In this document: positions 19,078 to 27,286 of the stretch, one piece after another | How the letters are laid out: the number at the start of each line of letters is the position of its first letter | Position numbering within the stretch: position 1 is the first letter of the stretch | NCBI GenBank assembly: GCA_934129885.1 | Contig: CAKOWU010000005.1 | Span: 62,001 to 126,000, forward strand | Direction of reading: 5' to 3' | Length of the DNA: 64,000 nt | Origin: an uncultured Bacilli bacterium | Lineage (GTDB): Bacteria; Bacillota_I; Bacilli_A; RF39; UBA660 | Notes under the pieces: model-generated | The model's input: the letters and a program-made list of their open reading frames with translations, nothing else | The model's database searches: none | What the model was told of the DNA's origin: nothing | Made by a program: the position numbers and the translations under genes

Positions 19078-19638
19078 TTAACTTTGAATATAAGAAAGTG
19101 TCATCTTAAGTGAACTTGTTTTCACCGCAGGATCTGACGTTATTTTATCATTATACTTGACTGTTACTGTAAATGATTTAGTAGTTCCAGCCGCAATATA
19201 TCCAGCGTTAGAAGATGATGAACTATCTTCTGTTGATATACCGTTATAAGAATATACAAAAGGTTCTATAACATTTCCGCCATCATCTTTTTCAGCATTA
19301 GTATCTTGTGTGACATTAAACTTTATATCATCTAACTTTGCGTTTACTGTACCCGCATTTTCAACCACAATAGTATAAGTAACTGAATCACCAGGAGATA
19401 CAAGTTTTACCCCAAAGTTTGCAGTAAGTCCATCTTTTCCAACCGTTGTTTTACTAGTATCGTTAAACGATACCCCCTCAGTTGCATCTATACTCTTAAT
19501 ATGTACATCCCATGTTGTACTAATGCCTGCCGTTCCACTTACATTAAGACTAGTATAAAAGGCCGCATATCCAACTGACATAACAAACACTACAGCAAGC
19601 AATCCCCCAATAACTGCATTCTTATGATTTTTTTTCAT
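19078..19638 (-). CDS. TasA/CalY-like secreted beta-sandwich protein C
   Basis: The protein has 186 residues. The signal-like leader (NAVIGGLLAVVFVMSVGYAAF) matches those of the two proteins at 11182 and 11826, followed by YTSLNVSGTAGISTTWDVHI. The common VSPGDSVTYTIVVENAGTVNAKL motif is present. There are no cysteines, unlike the other two. The start at 19638 has GGAGG five bases away. It is probably a cell-surface or fibre protein. Confidence 0.6.
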   Translation of the reverse strand: MKKNHKNAVIGGLLAVVFVMSVGYAAFYTSLNVSGTAGISTTWDVHIKSIDATEGVSFNDTSKTTVGKDGLTANFGVKLVSPGDSVTYTIVVENAGTVNAKLDDIKFNVTQDTNAEKDDGGNVIEPFVYSYNGISTEDSSSSSNAGYIAAGTTKSFTVTVKYNDKITSDPAVKTSSLKMTLSYIQS

Positions 19639-19689
19639 ATTTACCTCCACTAATTTCTATATTTAATATATCATATATAACTACTCATT

Positions 19690-20229
19690 TCAAGAATTTT
19701 TATGATGAACATCATCACTATGACCTTTTAATCCATACTTGTTAGTTATAGGATCCCTGAATATAAAATGATGTATCGGTTTTAGTGTTGCGACCATAAA
19801 AAAGCCAAAAATAACAAATATTCCAATCAATCCTAAATACGCATAAATAAACCCTAAATCAGGTAATTTTATTATATGATAAAATGCCATTTGACTAATC
19901 ATTATCGCTACATAAAAAATTATAATATCAATAGGCAATATAGCCTTTTTAGTAAAATGCATATATGAATAAAATAAAATTGGTATTATTACTATAATTA
20001 AAAATAATGATAAAAACTTCGCCCAAAAATAATTTTCAAGACTACCATACATAAAACCGTCTGCCAAAGTACATAGAAAAGAAGCAGAAAGTGCTATTTT
20101 AATGTGTTCCCAAGTACTTTCATTTACTGACGAAAATAGAGCAACATTCTTATTATGATTTGAAAGTTCATACGTAAAATGCAGGCACGTTCCTATTACG
20201 GAAATAACTATAATCTCTATAAACATCAT
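19690..20229 (-). CDS. DUF6512-like membrane protein
   Basis: The protein has 179 residues and five hydrophobic segments. Landmarks are THL-like FTYELSNHN, SSVNESTWEHIKIAL after the first segment, and FHIIKLP-type histidines, as in DUF6512 membrane proteins of Firmicutes. It follows the DUF1003 gene with only two bases between them, so both form an operon. Function unknown. The C-terminus is His/Asp-rich (GHSDDVHHKNS). Confidence 0.55.
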   Translation of the reverse strand: MMFIEIIVISVIGTCLHFTYELSNHNKNVALFSSVNESTWEHIKIALSASFLCTLADGFMYGSLENYFWAKFLSLFLIIVIIPILFYSYMHFTKKAILPIDIIIFYVAIMISQMAFYHIIKLPDLGFIYAYLGLIGIFVIFGFFMVATLKPIHHFIFRDPITNKYGLKGHSDDVHHKNS

Positions 20230-20231
20230 AC

Positions 20232-20753
20232 TTACCTCTCCTCCTCTTTGTTCTTATCACTTATATACCTTAAAATCTTCTCTTGATTTTTCTCAAGTCT
20301 TGTCATTCTATCATGTAAATCTTCTAAAATAAGTTCACTTTTTAAATCAGTCCTATAATCATTTTTATTACGTAAAGTATCCTTTTTTTCTTGCCTATTT
20401 TGACTCATCATAATAATTGGTGCCTGAATTGCAGCAATACATGATAACACCAAATTAAGTAATATAAATGGATATGGGTCAATAGCTTTATCCATCATTA
20501 TTAAATTAAGAATTATCCACACAAACAAGAACAAACAAAAACCAATAATAAAAGCCCAACTACCCGCTATTTCGGCCACTTTATCAGCTACTTTATCTCC
20601 AAAAGTTAAATTGCTATCCTCCTGCTTTTCAATATCAACAGAAATTGGTTCATCAATTAGTACCTCCAATAATTCTTGTTCACTACCAGGTAAATCTTGT
20701 CTTAATAAAGTTTTCACTATCTCTGCTTTAGTCTGTTTCACATTCTTTTCCAT
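20232..20753 (-). CDS. DUF1003 family membrane protein
   Basis: The protein has 173 residues. After an acidic N-terminal region comes the DUF1003 core: FGDKVADKVAEIAGSWAFIIGFCLFLFVWIILN (shown in part) and FILLNLVLSCIAAIQAPIIMMSQNRQ, two membrane helices. A charged coiled-coil-like tail (ELILEDLHDRMTRLEKNQEKIL) follows. The family is widespread and functionally undefined, with proposed links to metal homeostasis. It is coupled with the downstream DUF6512-like gene. Confidence 0.8.
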   Translation of the reverse strand: MEKNVKQTKAEIVKTLLRQDLPGSEQELLEVLIDEPISVDIEKQEDSNLTFGDKVADKVAEIAGSWAFIIGFCLFLFVWIILNLIMMDKAIDPYPFILLNLVLSCIAAIQAPIIMMSQNRQEKKDTLRNKNDYRTDLKSELILEDLHDRMTRLEKNQEKILRYISDKNKEEER

Positions 20754-20812
20754 ATCTTACCACCATAAACATTATACACCAAATTAAAATAAATCAAAAG
20801 AAGTAGCGCAAA

Positions 20813-21172
20813 CTACTTCAATTTTCTACATATAAGTTCTACCGTACGCACAGGATCTCTGTAAAGTTGTTTGTAAAGCTTTGGCTTATCCTTTATTTCT
20901 TTAATTATACGTATATCTTGCTTTGCTAACTTAATACCATAAGACGTGCCACTATCAGAAACAATATCCACATCTCTGCCAGATATCTCATTTAAAGATA
21001 TTCCAAGAACATCACACAACTTTATTAAATTATCATACGTAGGTGTCCTCTCTCCGTTTTCATACCAACAAATAGTAACTTTAGAAACACCAATTTTGTC
21101 TGCTAACTCATCTTGAGTATAATGTTTTCTCTTCCTTGCGGCTTTAAGTACTTCACCATTAATTCTATTCAT
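20813..21172 (-). CDS. XRE-family helix-turn-helix regulator
   Basis: The protein has 119 residues with an N-terminal HTH_3 domain: LKAARKRKHYTQDELADKIG, VSKVTICWYENGERTPTYDN, LIKLCDVLGISLNEI. The C-terminal half (IKLAKQDIRIIKEIKDKP, then LYRDPVRTVELICRKLK) may be a dimerisation or sensing part. ATG at 21172 is preferred to the upstream GTG codons. No prophage genes surround it, so it may be a housekeeping or orphan regulator. Target unknown. Confidence 0.85.
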   Translation of the reverse strand: MNRINGEVLKAARKRKHYTQDELADKIGVSKVTICWYENGERTPTYDNLIKLCDVLGISLNEISGRDVDIVSDSGTSYGIKLAKQDIRIIKEIKDKPKLYKQLYRDPVRTVELICRKLK

Positions 21173-21296
21173 AAGTATCACCACTTACTAGAGATTATAA
21201 CAGTGCCTGCGTACAAATTGTCGAATTTTAACTTATAGTTAACGAAAATAAAAAAGAACCATATATCATTTCATGAAATACAATTCTTAAAGTAGG

Positions 21297-21623
21297 TTAT
21301 TTCTTCTTTGCACTAGACAAAAATGTAACCTTTTCAGCGATAACTTCAGTATTTTTTTTCATACCTTCGTCAGTTTCATAGTTACTAGTTTGAATTCTGC
21401 CCTTAATGCCGATTAAATCGCCTTTTTTACAATATTCAGTAGTACTTTCAGCTACACCTTGCCATAATTTGCAGCCAATAAAATCAGTATCATATTCGCC
21501 ATTAACATTTTTATAGGCCCTTGGAACCGCAAGTGTAACATGAGCAATCTTTTTACCATTTTCTGTTTCATAAAGTTCTGGATCACTAGTAAGTCTGCCA
21601 ACTAAAATAGTTTGATTAAGCAT
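21297..21623 (-). CDS. Short single-stranded DNA-binding protein lacking the acidic tail
   Basis: The protein has 108 residues, the OB fold only. NQTILVGRLTSDPELYETENG, VTLAVPRAYKN, DFIGCKLWQGVAE and KGDLIGIKGRIQTSNYE are SSB hallmarks. It ends SSAKKK and has no linker or DDDIPF-like tip, which in main SSBs recruits partner proteins. This suggests an accessory SSB (like competence SsbB) rather than the replication one. An AGGAGG-type site lies upstream. It is apparently transcribed alone. Confidence 0.88.
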   Translation of the reverse strand: MLNQTILVGRLTSDPELYETENGKKIAHVTLAVPRAYKNVNGEYDTDFIGCKLWQGVAESTTEYCKKGDLIGIKGRIQTSNYETDEGMKKNTEVIAEKVTFLSSAKKK

Positions 21624-21797
21624 TGCATCGTCTCCTCCTTTCCAAAAACACTATACAAAAAATGGAAAAAGAATGCAAAAGGCTATTTTACCCAAATTGA
21701 GCATAAAAAAAGCAGCAATTTGGCATTTTCCCCTAAGGGAAATTTACCCATTTTCACCGCTTTAGTCTAGGTCAATTTGGAAAATTACCCTATTTAC

Positions 21798-22148
21798 TTA
21801 TTTTTTACAATTTAAAGTAATTTCTGCCTTTGTTGCCTTACCAGTTTTATAATCAAAACTTACCATCGCATAAGTTTTACTCTCATTACAAGAGTTAAAT
21901 TTTTTCAAATCATAATCAGTTAATCCCTCGTCATTAGTTTCTTTTAGCATTTTTAAAGAAACCTTATATGCATTAGCACCAGTACCAATGCTCATGTAAT
22001 TGTTGAAATAGTCTTTTGCAAATCCCGAAAAGTCCTTTTCCAAATTAGAAGTCTTATTTTCTTTAAACAAAAATATGCCTAAAGCAAATAATAAAACTAT
22101 AAGAATAAGTATAAGTATAAACATAGTCCCTTTTTTTTCTTTATTCAT
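21798..22148 (-). CDS. Small membrane-anchored protein, unrecognised
   Basis: The protein has 116 residues. The N-terminus is basic, then a single hydrophobic helix (FILILILIVLLFALGIFLF) and an outward-facing domain of about 80 residues (DFSGFAKDYFNNYMSI, SLKMLKETN). Two cysteines (FNSCNES and LNCKK) might form a disulphide. It lies 72 bp downstream of sufB. No family recognised. Confidence 0.6.
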   Translation of the reverse strand: MNKEKKGTMFILILILIVLLFALGIFLFKENKTSNLEKDFSGFAKDYFNNYMSIGTGANAYKVSLKMLKETNDEGLTDYDLKKFNSCNESKTYAMVSFDYKTGKATKAEITLNCKK

Positions 22149-22220
22149 AAACTAACCTCCTCGTATAATAGTTTTTGTAAATAATTTATTTTTGATATCT
22201 TATTTACAAAGACTATTCTT

Positions 22221-23534
22221 CTAAAAATAATTTTTTAAAAGTTGTGTAAGTTCAACTGCATATTCCATTGGCAAACTTTCTCTAAATTCTTCAATAAATC
22301 CCATAATAAGTAACTCTTGAGCCTTTTCCTCATCAAGGCCTCTGCTCATTAAATAAAATAATTTATCTTGATCAAGTTTGGATACCGTAGCTTCATGTTC
22401 TAAATATGAACTATTATTATCTACTACATTTTTGGGAATTGTATCACTTTTTGACTTATCGTCTAATATAATTGTATCACATTTTACTACACTTTTAGAA
22501 TTTTTAGCCTTTTGATCAATATACACAGTTCCCCTATAACTAGCGTTCCCACCATTTGCAGCAATAGACTTGCTAATGATATTACTAGTAGTATTAGGGG
22601 CTAGATGTATCATCTTTGCACCAGCATCTTGAATTTGTTCACCTGATGCAACCGCAATTGAAATACAATTACCACTTGCACCCTCGCCCGCTAAAATACA
22701 GGCTGGGTATTTCATATTAATTTTAGAGCCAATATTACCATCTATCCACTCCATCAAGCCATTTTCTTCTACACGTGCTCTTTTAGTAACTAAATTGTAA
22801 ATATTATCAGCCCAGTTTTGAATCGTTGTATACCGACAACTTGAATTTTTACCAACATAAATTTCTACCACCGCAGCATGAAGTGAATCAGATAAATGAT
22901 ATGTCGCCGTACAACCTTCCATATAATGTACATGACTATCGTCATCGACTATAATAAGTGTTCTTTCAAACTGTCCCATATTTCTTGTATCAATTCTAAA
23001 ATAACTCTGTAAAGGTCTATCTATCGTTGTATGTGGCGGAACATAAATAAAAGTACCTCCACTCCACACAGCACCATTTAAGGCCGTATATTTATTTTCA
23101 TCATATTTAACTAGTTTATTAAAATACTTTTTAAAAAGTTCTGGATATTTCTGTAAAGCCTCATCAGTACTACAAAAAATAACATTTTTCTCTTCAAGTT
23201 CCTTAATCATATGACTATAAACGACTTCACTTTCATACTGTGCATGAGTACCATCTAAATATTTTTTTTCAGCATCTAATAATCCAACTTTATCAAAAGT
23301 ATTTCTAATATTACAGGCAACATTATTCCAACTGCTTTCTACTTTAGGAGAAACTTTTTTATAATAATTAATCTTATCAAAATCGATTTTGAGTTCAGGT
23401 CCAAAATTAGGATTAGGTGTATTTACAAAACTCTCATAAGCCTTAAGACGAAAATCCGTCATCCACTTAGGTTCATTTTTAACTTTTGATATCTCTTCTA
23501 TTTTAGAAACAGAAAGTCCAAGTTCTTTATCCAT
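22221..23534 (-). CDS. sufB: Fe-S cluster assembly protein SufB
   Basis: SufB is part of the SufBCD scaffold for Fe-S clusters. The protein has 437 residues, slightly shorter than usual. Features are PKWMTDFRLKAYESF at the N-terminus, GGTFIYVPPHTTIDRPLQSYFRI, GCTATYHLSDSLHAAVVEI, and the SufB-type C-terminus with SYLEHEATVSKLDQDKLFYLMSRG, then EEKAQELLIMGFIEEF. SufB starts 12 bases after sufU ends. SufC, SufD and SufS are not next to it here, unlike the usual sufCDSUB order. Confidence 0.95.
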   Translation of the reverse strand: MDKELGLSVSKIEEISKVKNEPKWMTDFRLKAYESFVNTPNPNFGPELKIDFDKINYYKKVSPKVESSWNNVACNIRNTFDKVGLLDAEKKYLDGTHAQYESEVVYSHMIKELEEKNVIFCSTDEALQKYPELFKKYFNKLVKYDENKYTALNGAVWSGGTFIYVPPHTTIDRPLQSYFRIDTRNMGQFERTLIIVDDDSHVHYMEGCTATYHLSDSLHAAVVEIYVGKNSSCRYTTIQNWADNIYNLVTKRARVEENGLMEWIDGNIGSKINMKYPACILAGEGASGNCISIAVASGEQIQDAGAKMIHLAPNTTSNIISKSIAANGGNASYRGTVYIDQKAKNSKSVVKCDTIILDDKSKSDTIPKNVVDNNSSYLEHEATVSKLDQDKLFYLMSRGLDEEKAQELLIMGFIEEFRESLPMEYAVELTQLLKNYF

Positions 23535-23546
23535 TTACACACCTCC

Positions 23547-23975
23547 TTAATTGTTGTTATTTTCTTTCAAAATATTCTCCATACCCCACCAGGAAAGTAA
23601 TACACATTTTTTCCTATTTGGTTGTTTATATACATCATCGTAAACTATAGCCTCTTCTAAAACATCAGCATTATATTCTTTCTCGTCTATCATACTAAAA
23701 AAATTATTTAAAATATTTACTGCTTCTTCTTTAGTTTTTCCTATTAAAGTATCTGTCATAATAGAAGATGAACTTATACACATTGCACACGCATCACCAT
23801 CAAATTTTACATCTTTAATAACATCATTTTCTATTCTAACTTCTAGATTAACTTCATCTATACAACTCTCGTTATTCATATTTATTTTAATATATCCACT
23901 ATCATTAGTAAGTCCTTTATTTCTTGGGCTTTGATAATGATCCAAAATAATACTTCGCTTCATTTCTTTTTCCAT
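23547..23975 (-). CDS. sufU: SufU-type zinc-dependent sulphurtransferase / scaffold
   Basis: The protein has 142 residues. SufU accepts sulphur from the SufS cysteine desulphurase. The family pattern is visible: DHYQSPRNKG near the start, NESCIDEVN (instead of NPxCGD), FDGDACAMCISSSSIM and RKKCVLLSWWG carry the three conserved cysteines. The C-I-D in place of C-G-D is a substitution near the zinc site. It is directly upstream of sufB, probably co-transcribed. It starts MEKEMKRSIILDHY. Confidence 0.88.
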   Translation of the reverse strand: MEKEMKRSIILDHYQSPRNKGLTNDSGYIKINMNNESCIDEVNLEVRIENDVIKDVKFDGDACAMCISSSSIMTDTLIGKTKEEAVNILNNFFSMIDEKEYNADVLEEAIVYDDVYKQPNRKKCVLLSWWGMENILKENNNN

Positions 23976-24106
23976 TTTCTAGTCTCCTCATATGTATGAA
24001 TTATACTCTATAAAGGCACAAAAATCAAGGCTTGAAAAACTGTTTAACTACCCTACATTTATAGAAAAAAACAGTATATAATAAAACACGATAACAAAGT
24101 TAAAAA

Positions 24107-24475
24107 CTATCTTTTTTTAAAGCTACTAGAAAATAAATTCTTATTTACTCGTACACCTAATTTAAGAAGTCCTTCCAATTGGCTTTTAGTAAGATACTTA
24201 AGGTTTTGAATATCATCATCTTCTAAAAACATACTTGCTGCTTATCTCTTCGCCATTTAAATTACATGTTATAAAGTTTTCATTTAAATAACTTACAATA
24301 TCCGAGTCCAATTATATATTCCCTTGTAAAGATACATTTACTTGTTTTTCTTTTAAAACAGATAAAACAGCTTTAAATCTTTTCTCATCGTAAAAATGTT
24401 CATCTTCAATACTAAATATAGTTCTATCTTTGCCACTTTCAGTAATAAAACTATTCATAACATAAATAGAAATAT
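24107..24475 (-). pseudogene. Decayed unrecognised gene
   Basis: The minus strand reads MNSFITESGKDRTIFSIEDE and DEKRFKAVLSVLKEKQVNVS, then an in-frame TAA, then LDSDIVSYLNENFITCNL and NGEEISSKYVF. A frameshift leads to EDDDIQNLKYLTKSQLEGLL, ending LFSSSFKKR and a stop at 24107. Coding character is clear but I cannot name the family. It lies upstream of sufU where sufC/D/S would normally be, though it does not resemble them. Confidence 0.5.
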
Positions 24476-24514
24476 CGTAATTCTTTTAAATCTGATGTTA
24501 GTATAGATATATAG

Positions 24515-24679
24515 ACACGAAATATATCTAATCTAGAAAAACAACCAGTCGAAACAGTGAATATTAACATTTCTCAAAATAAAATTCATTTGATAACAAA
24601 AGCATATAAAAAACATAAGTTACTTTCTATTGTTATCCAGTTTTCTGATAATCATAAATTAATAACTGTAAACATATAA
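24515..24679 (+). pseudogene. Gene fragment, unrecognised
   Basis: An open frame of 54 codons without a start reads NISNLEKQPVETVNINISQN and KIHLITKAYKKHKLLSIVIQ, with a stop at 24677. It looks like the C-terminal end of a protein with alternating beta strands. Nothing upstream continues it. Family unknown. Confidence 0.3.
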
Positions 24680-24690
24680 TTAAAATGCAA

Positions 24691-24719
24691 TTGACAAAGC
24701 CTGATTTATAGTGTAAAAT
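24691..24719 (+). promoter_or_regulatory. Promoter of tRNA-Cys
   Basis: TTGACA (24691-24696), 17 bp, TAAAAT (24714-24719), about 30 bp before the tRNA. Confidence 0.75.
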
Positions 24720-24750
24720 TATAAAATGTAAAATGATTTATTACTTATTT

Positions 24751-24824
24751 GGGTCCGTAGCCAAGTGGTAAGGCACGGGACTGCAACTCCCTGAGCGCTG
24801 GTTCAAATCCGGTCGGGCCCTCCA
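24751..24824 (+). tRNA. tRNA-Cys (GCA)
   Basis: A 74-nt cloverleaf with acceptor GGGTCCG/CGGGCCC, discriminator T, encoded CCA, anticodon stem GGGA/TCCC with loop containing GCA, and T-loop TTCAAAT. Confidence 0.95.
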
Positions 24825-24836
24825 TTAAAAATTTTA

Positions 24837-24864
24837 TTCCTTGAAAAATCAAGGAGTTTTTTTT
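24837..24864 (+). terminator. Terminator of tRNA-Cys
   Basis: TTCCTTG, loop AAAAAT, CAAGGAG, followed by eight T. Confidence 0.85.
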
Positions 24865-24865
24865 A

Positions 24866-25083
24866 CTTTACTCCCAACTCAATTTTGAAGAGCCAATAAA
24901 AATCACTAATGCTATTTCCAGTTAATAAAAAGAGTCATATCAGAAACTTATAATACAATGTAATTGCTTAATAAAAACATTTAAAGGAGCTAATTAAATG
25001 ACTCATACTGATTATACTAAAAATATATTAAAGATGAAAATTTATCCTGGTAGTTCTACCAGCGCCACTTGACAAAGAACCTT
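24866..25083 (+). mobile_element. ISL3-derived, internally deleted relic (MITE-like)
   Basis: This 218-bp stretch matches the two ends of the ISL3 relic at 51179. Shared are GAGTCATA then TTATAATACAATGTAATTG before an ATG with an AAGGAGC site, the first codons ACTCATACTGATTATACT, and the right end CACTTGACAAAGAACCT. The transposase is cut after about 15 codons and joined almost directly to the right end. It is therefore a non-autonomous deletion derivative. Confidence 0.6.
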
Positions 25084-25086
25084 AAA

Positions 25087-25641
25087 TTATAATATATCTA
25101 AATGTTCTAACAATATTTTAAAAGCCATTAATATTAGTATTATACCGCCTAGTACTTCAGCTTTTTTAGGTGAAAAGCTACTAAATTTATTACCAATAAA
25201 AACTGCAAGTGTGGATAAAATAAATGTTGTAAGCCCAATTATACTAGATGCAAAAACAATATTAGTATCTAAAAACGCAAAGGTTACCCCAACTGCGAAA
25301 GCATCTATGCTGGTAGCTATAGCAAGTACCACCATTTCACCAAAATTTACTTTATCGTTTTGATTTTCTTCTTTTCTAAAAACTTCTATTACCATATTAA
25401 TACCAATAATTAATAGTAAAGCAAAAGTTATCCAATGATCTACACTACTAACTAACCCTTGAAAAGATATTCCAAGAAAAAAACCCAATAGTGGCATTAA
25501 GGCTTGAAATACCCCAAAATATAAACCAATTATTATCGCTTTTTTTACATCTAATTTGTTCATAGAAAGGCCTTTGCAAATAGATACCGCAAAAGCATCC
25601 ATTGAAAGTCCTATGGCAATAAATAATATTTCAAGCAACAT
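25087..25641 (-). CDS. mntP: Manganese efflux pump MntP
   Basis: The protein has 184 residues and six membrane segments. The duplicated three-helix motif is visible: LSMDAFAVSICKGL in the first half and ATSIDAFAVGVTFAF in the second, with the conserved aspartates. FGVFQALMPLLGFFLG is another family stretch. It exports Mn2+ from the cytoplasm. No yybP-ykoY manganese riboswitch fits in the roughly 50-bp upstream gap. It starts behind GGGGTGG. Confidence 0.92.
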   Translation of the reverse strand: MLLEILFIAIGLSMDAFAVSICKGLSMNKLDVKKAIIIGLYFGVFQALMPLLGFFLGISFQGLVSSVDHWITFALLLIIGINMVIEVFRKEENQNDKVNFGEMVVLAIATSIDAFAVGVTFAFLDTNIVFASSIIGLTTFILSTLAVFIGNKFSSFSPKKAEVLGGIILILMAFKILLEHLDIL

Positions 25642-25693
25642 TTTACCACCCCATATATATTAAATATATGTACCTATCCATTATTAATTCATA

Positions 25694-26311
25694 CTACATT
25701 ATATATCTATTTATCTTTTTTACTTCACCGTATGCCATAGATATTCCATGTCCAGGGCAAACGATAGTGTCTGTATCAAAATTTAATAATTTAATTTTTT
25801 CTAATGACTCACGCATATCTTCACTACTACCTTCTATAAAATCAGTACGTCCTATACTATCTACAAATAAAGTATCACCAGTAAATAATATACCATATTC
25901 TTTTAAGTAATATAGTACAGAGCCTTTTGTATGCCCTTTAGTATTTATTACTTCTATATTAAAGTTACCAATTATATATATACCTTCTTCTAAAGATATT
26001 GCATCAGTCTTTATTTTTATAGGATAACTACTACCAAAAGATAAATTAAGTTGTGGCGTAGTTAAAAACTTAAAATCATTTTTATGAATATATACTTCTA
26101 TGTTTGGATAATCTTTCTTTACCTCATCTACCATCATAATATGATCATAATGCCCATGAGTAAGCAATATTGCCGTAGGATTTAAGCCTTTTAAATAATC
26201 CTTTACCTCGGCTCCATAATACCCTGGGTCAATTATAATTGTATTATTACCCTGCGTTACTACATAAACATTTGAAGAAAAATTTACTGTGTCTGTAAAT
26301 GTTTTTAACAT
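25694..26311 (-). CDS. Metallo-beta-lactamase-fold hydrolase (glyoxalase II-like)
   Basis: The protein has 205 residues. Metal ligands are THGHYDHIMM (HxHxDH), INTKGHTKGSVLYYL, LFTGDTLFVDSIGRTDF and the final VCPGHG. This is the YcbL/glyoxalase-II-like small hydrolase arrangement, with probable zinc or iron binuclear centre. The substrate (thioester or glutathione-like) is not determined. It follows the HAD phosphatase gene by 36 bp, likely the same operon. Confidence 0.88.
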   Translation of the reverse strand: MLKTFTDTVNFSSNVYVVTQGNNTIIIDPGYYGAEVKDYLKGLNPTAILLTHGHYDHIMMVDEVKKDYPNIEVYIHKNDFKFLTTPQLNLSFGSSYPIKIKTDAISLEEGIYIIGNFNIEVINTKGHTKGSVLYYLKEYGILFTGDTLFVDSIGRTDFIEGSSEDMRESLEKIKLLNFDTDTIVCPGHGISMAYGEVKKINRYIM

Positions 26312-26346
26312 ATATACCTCCTTTTAAAATAAGTAGATATCACTAT

Positions 26347-26982
26347 CTACTTACTTTCTATTTCCTTTATTGTGTCCATTAACTCACTAAAATTATCTAT
26401 TTGATAGTTTGTACTTAATGTTTTATCAAATCCATATTTTGCATGTATAAATATAACACCCGCTTCTTTTGAAGATTCCATATCTCCTTTAGTATCTCCT
26501 ACATAAACGGCCTTTGATACATTATATTTTTTTAATATAGTTGTAATAGCATCTGCTTTAGATTTGCCAAGCGATGACGCTCCTAGATAATCTGTAAAGT
26601 AAGGTTTAAGTCCAGAAGTATCGACAAATAATTCAGCATATTCTGTAAAGTTATTTGTTACAATACCAATAGAATATCTTTTACTAAGTTTTTTTATTAC
26701 CTCATGTACAGATGGATAAATATCAGCGCCTTCATTTTTAACAACTTCTAAATTTTTAGCCATTATTTCCTTTAGGACAGCCTCTCTTCTATCTTTTTCC
26801 AAATAAGGCATATAATTTGTAGCAACATCACTAAAGCCTAAACCCATGGACTTAGTAACAATTTCTTCACTTATCTCTTTTACATCTTCATATTTTTCAC
26901 TTATTATTTTAGCTGCTTTAACAGTAGTATTTACAGTATCCCATAAAGTACCATCCATATCAAAAAGTATCATTTCTACCAT
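26347..26982 (-). CDS. HAD-superfamily phosphatase (phosphoglycolate phosphatase-like)
   Basis: The protein has 211 residues. HAD motifs: ILFDMDGTLWDT (motif I with nucleophilic Asp), GIVTNNFTEY (motif II Thr), SKADAIT (motif III Lys region) and YVGDTKGDMESSKEAGV (motif IV). A C1 helical cap lies between I and II. It belongs to the Gph/PpaX-like group; the natural substrate is unknown. ATG at 26982 follows AAGGGTG. It is next to a two-helix membrane protein gene upstream. Confidence 0.88.
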   Translation of the reverse strand: MVEMILFDMDGTLWDTVNTTVKAAKIISEKYEDVKEISEEIVTKSMGLGFSDVATNYMPYLEKDRREAVLKEIMAKNLEVVKNEGADIYPSVHEVIKKLSKRYSIGIVTNNFTEYAELFVDTSGLKPYFTDYLGASSLGKSKADAITTILKKYNVSKAVYVGDTKGDMESSKEAGVIFIHAKYGFDKTLSTNYQIDNFSELMDTIKEIESK

Positions 26983-26990
26983 AAGCACCC

Positions 26991-27272
26991 TTATAATATT
27001 TTTTTACCAATATACTCTTTTAATTCTTTATAGTAATGTATACACCCTAGTACAAATGAGATGAACGCTAGCATAATTTCTAAATAAACAATTAATTCTA
27101 AAATAAACAAATAACAATCACTCATTTGAAGTAACATAGTTACTAAAAATAGAATTATAGAAAAAAGCGGAACGGAAAAACTAAGTACAAATGTAATTTT
27201 CCCGTAGTATGTTTTATTGAAACTTTCTATTGCATCTTTAATTTCTTTTTTATTCATTTTATATATTTTCAT
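26991..27272 (-). CDS. Small two-helix membrane protein
   Basis: The protein has 93 residues with hydrophobic helices VLSFSVPLFSIILFLVTMLL and LFILELIVYLEIMLAFISFV. It begins MKIYKMNKKEIKDAIESFN after GGAGG and ends with a basic tail. No family recognised. It sits between the 263-residue membrane-anchored protein and the HAD gene, with tight spacing, so it is probably one operon with them. Confidence 0.6.
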   Translation of the reverse strand: MKIYKMNKKEIKDAIESFNKTYYGKITFVLSFSVPLFSIILFLVTMLLQMSDCYLFILELIVYLEIMLAFISFVLGCIHYYKELKEYIGKKIL

Positions 27273-27286
27273 TTTTACCTCCAATA

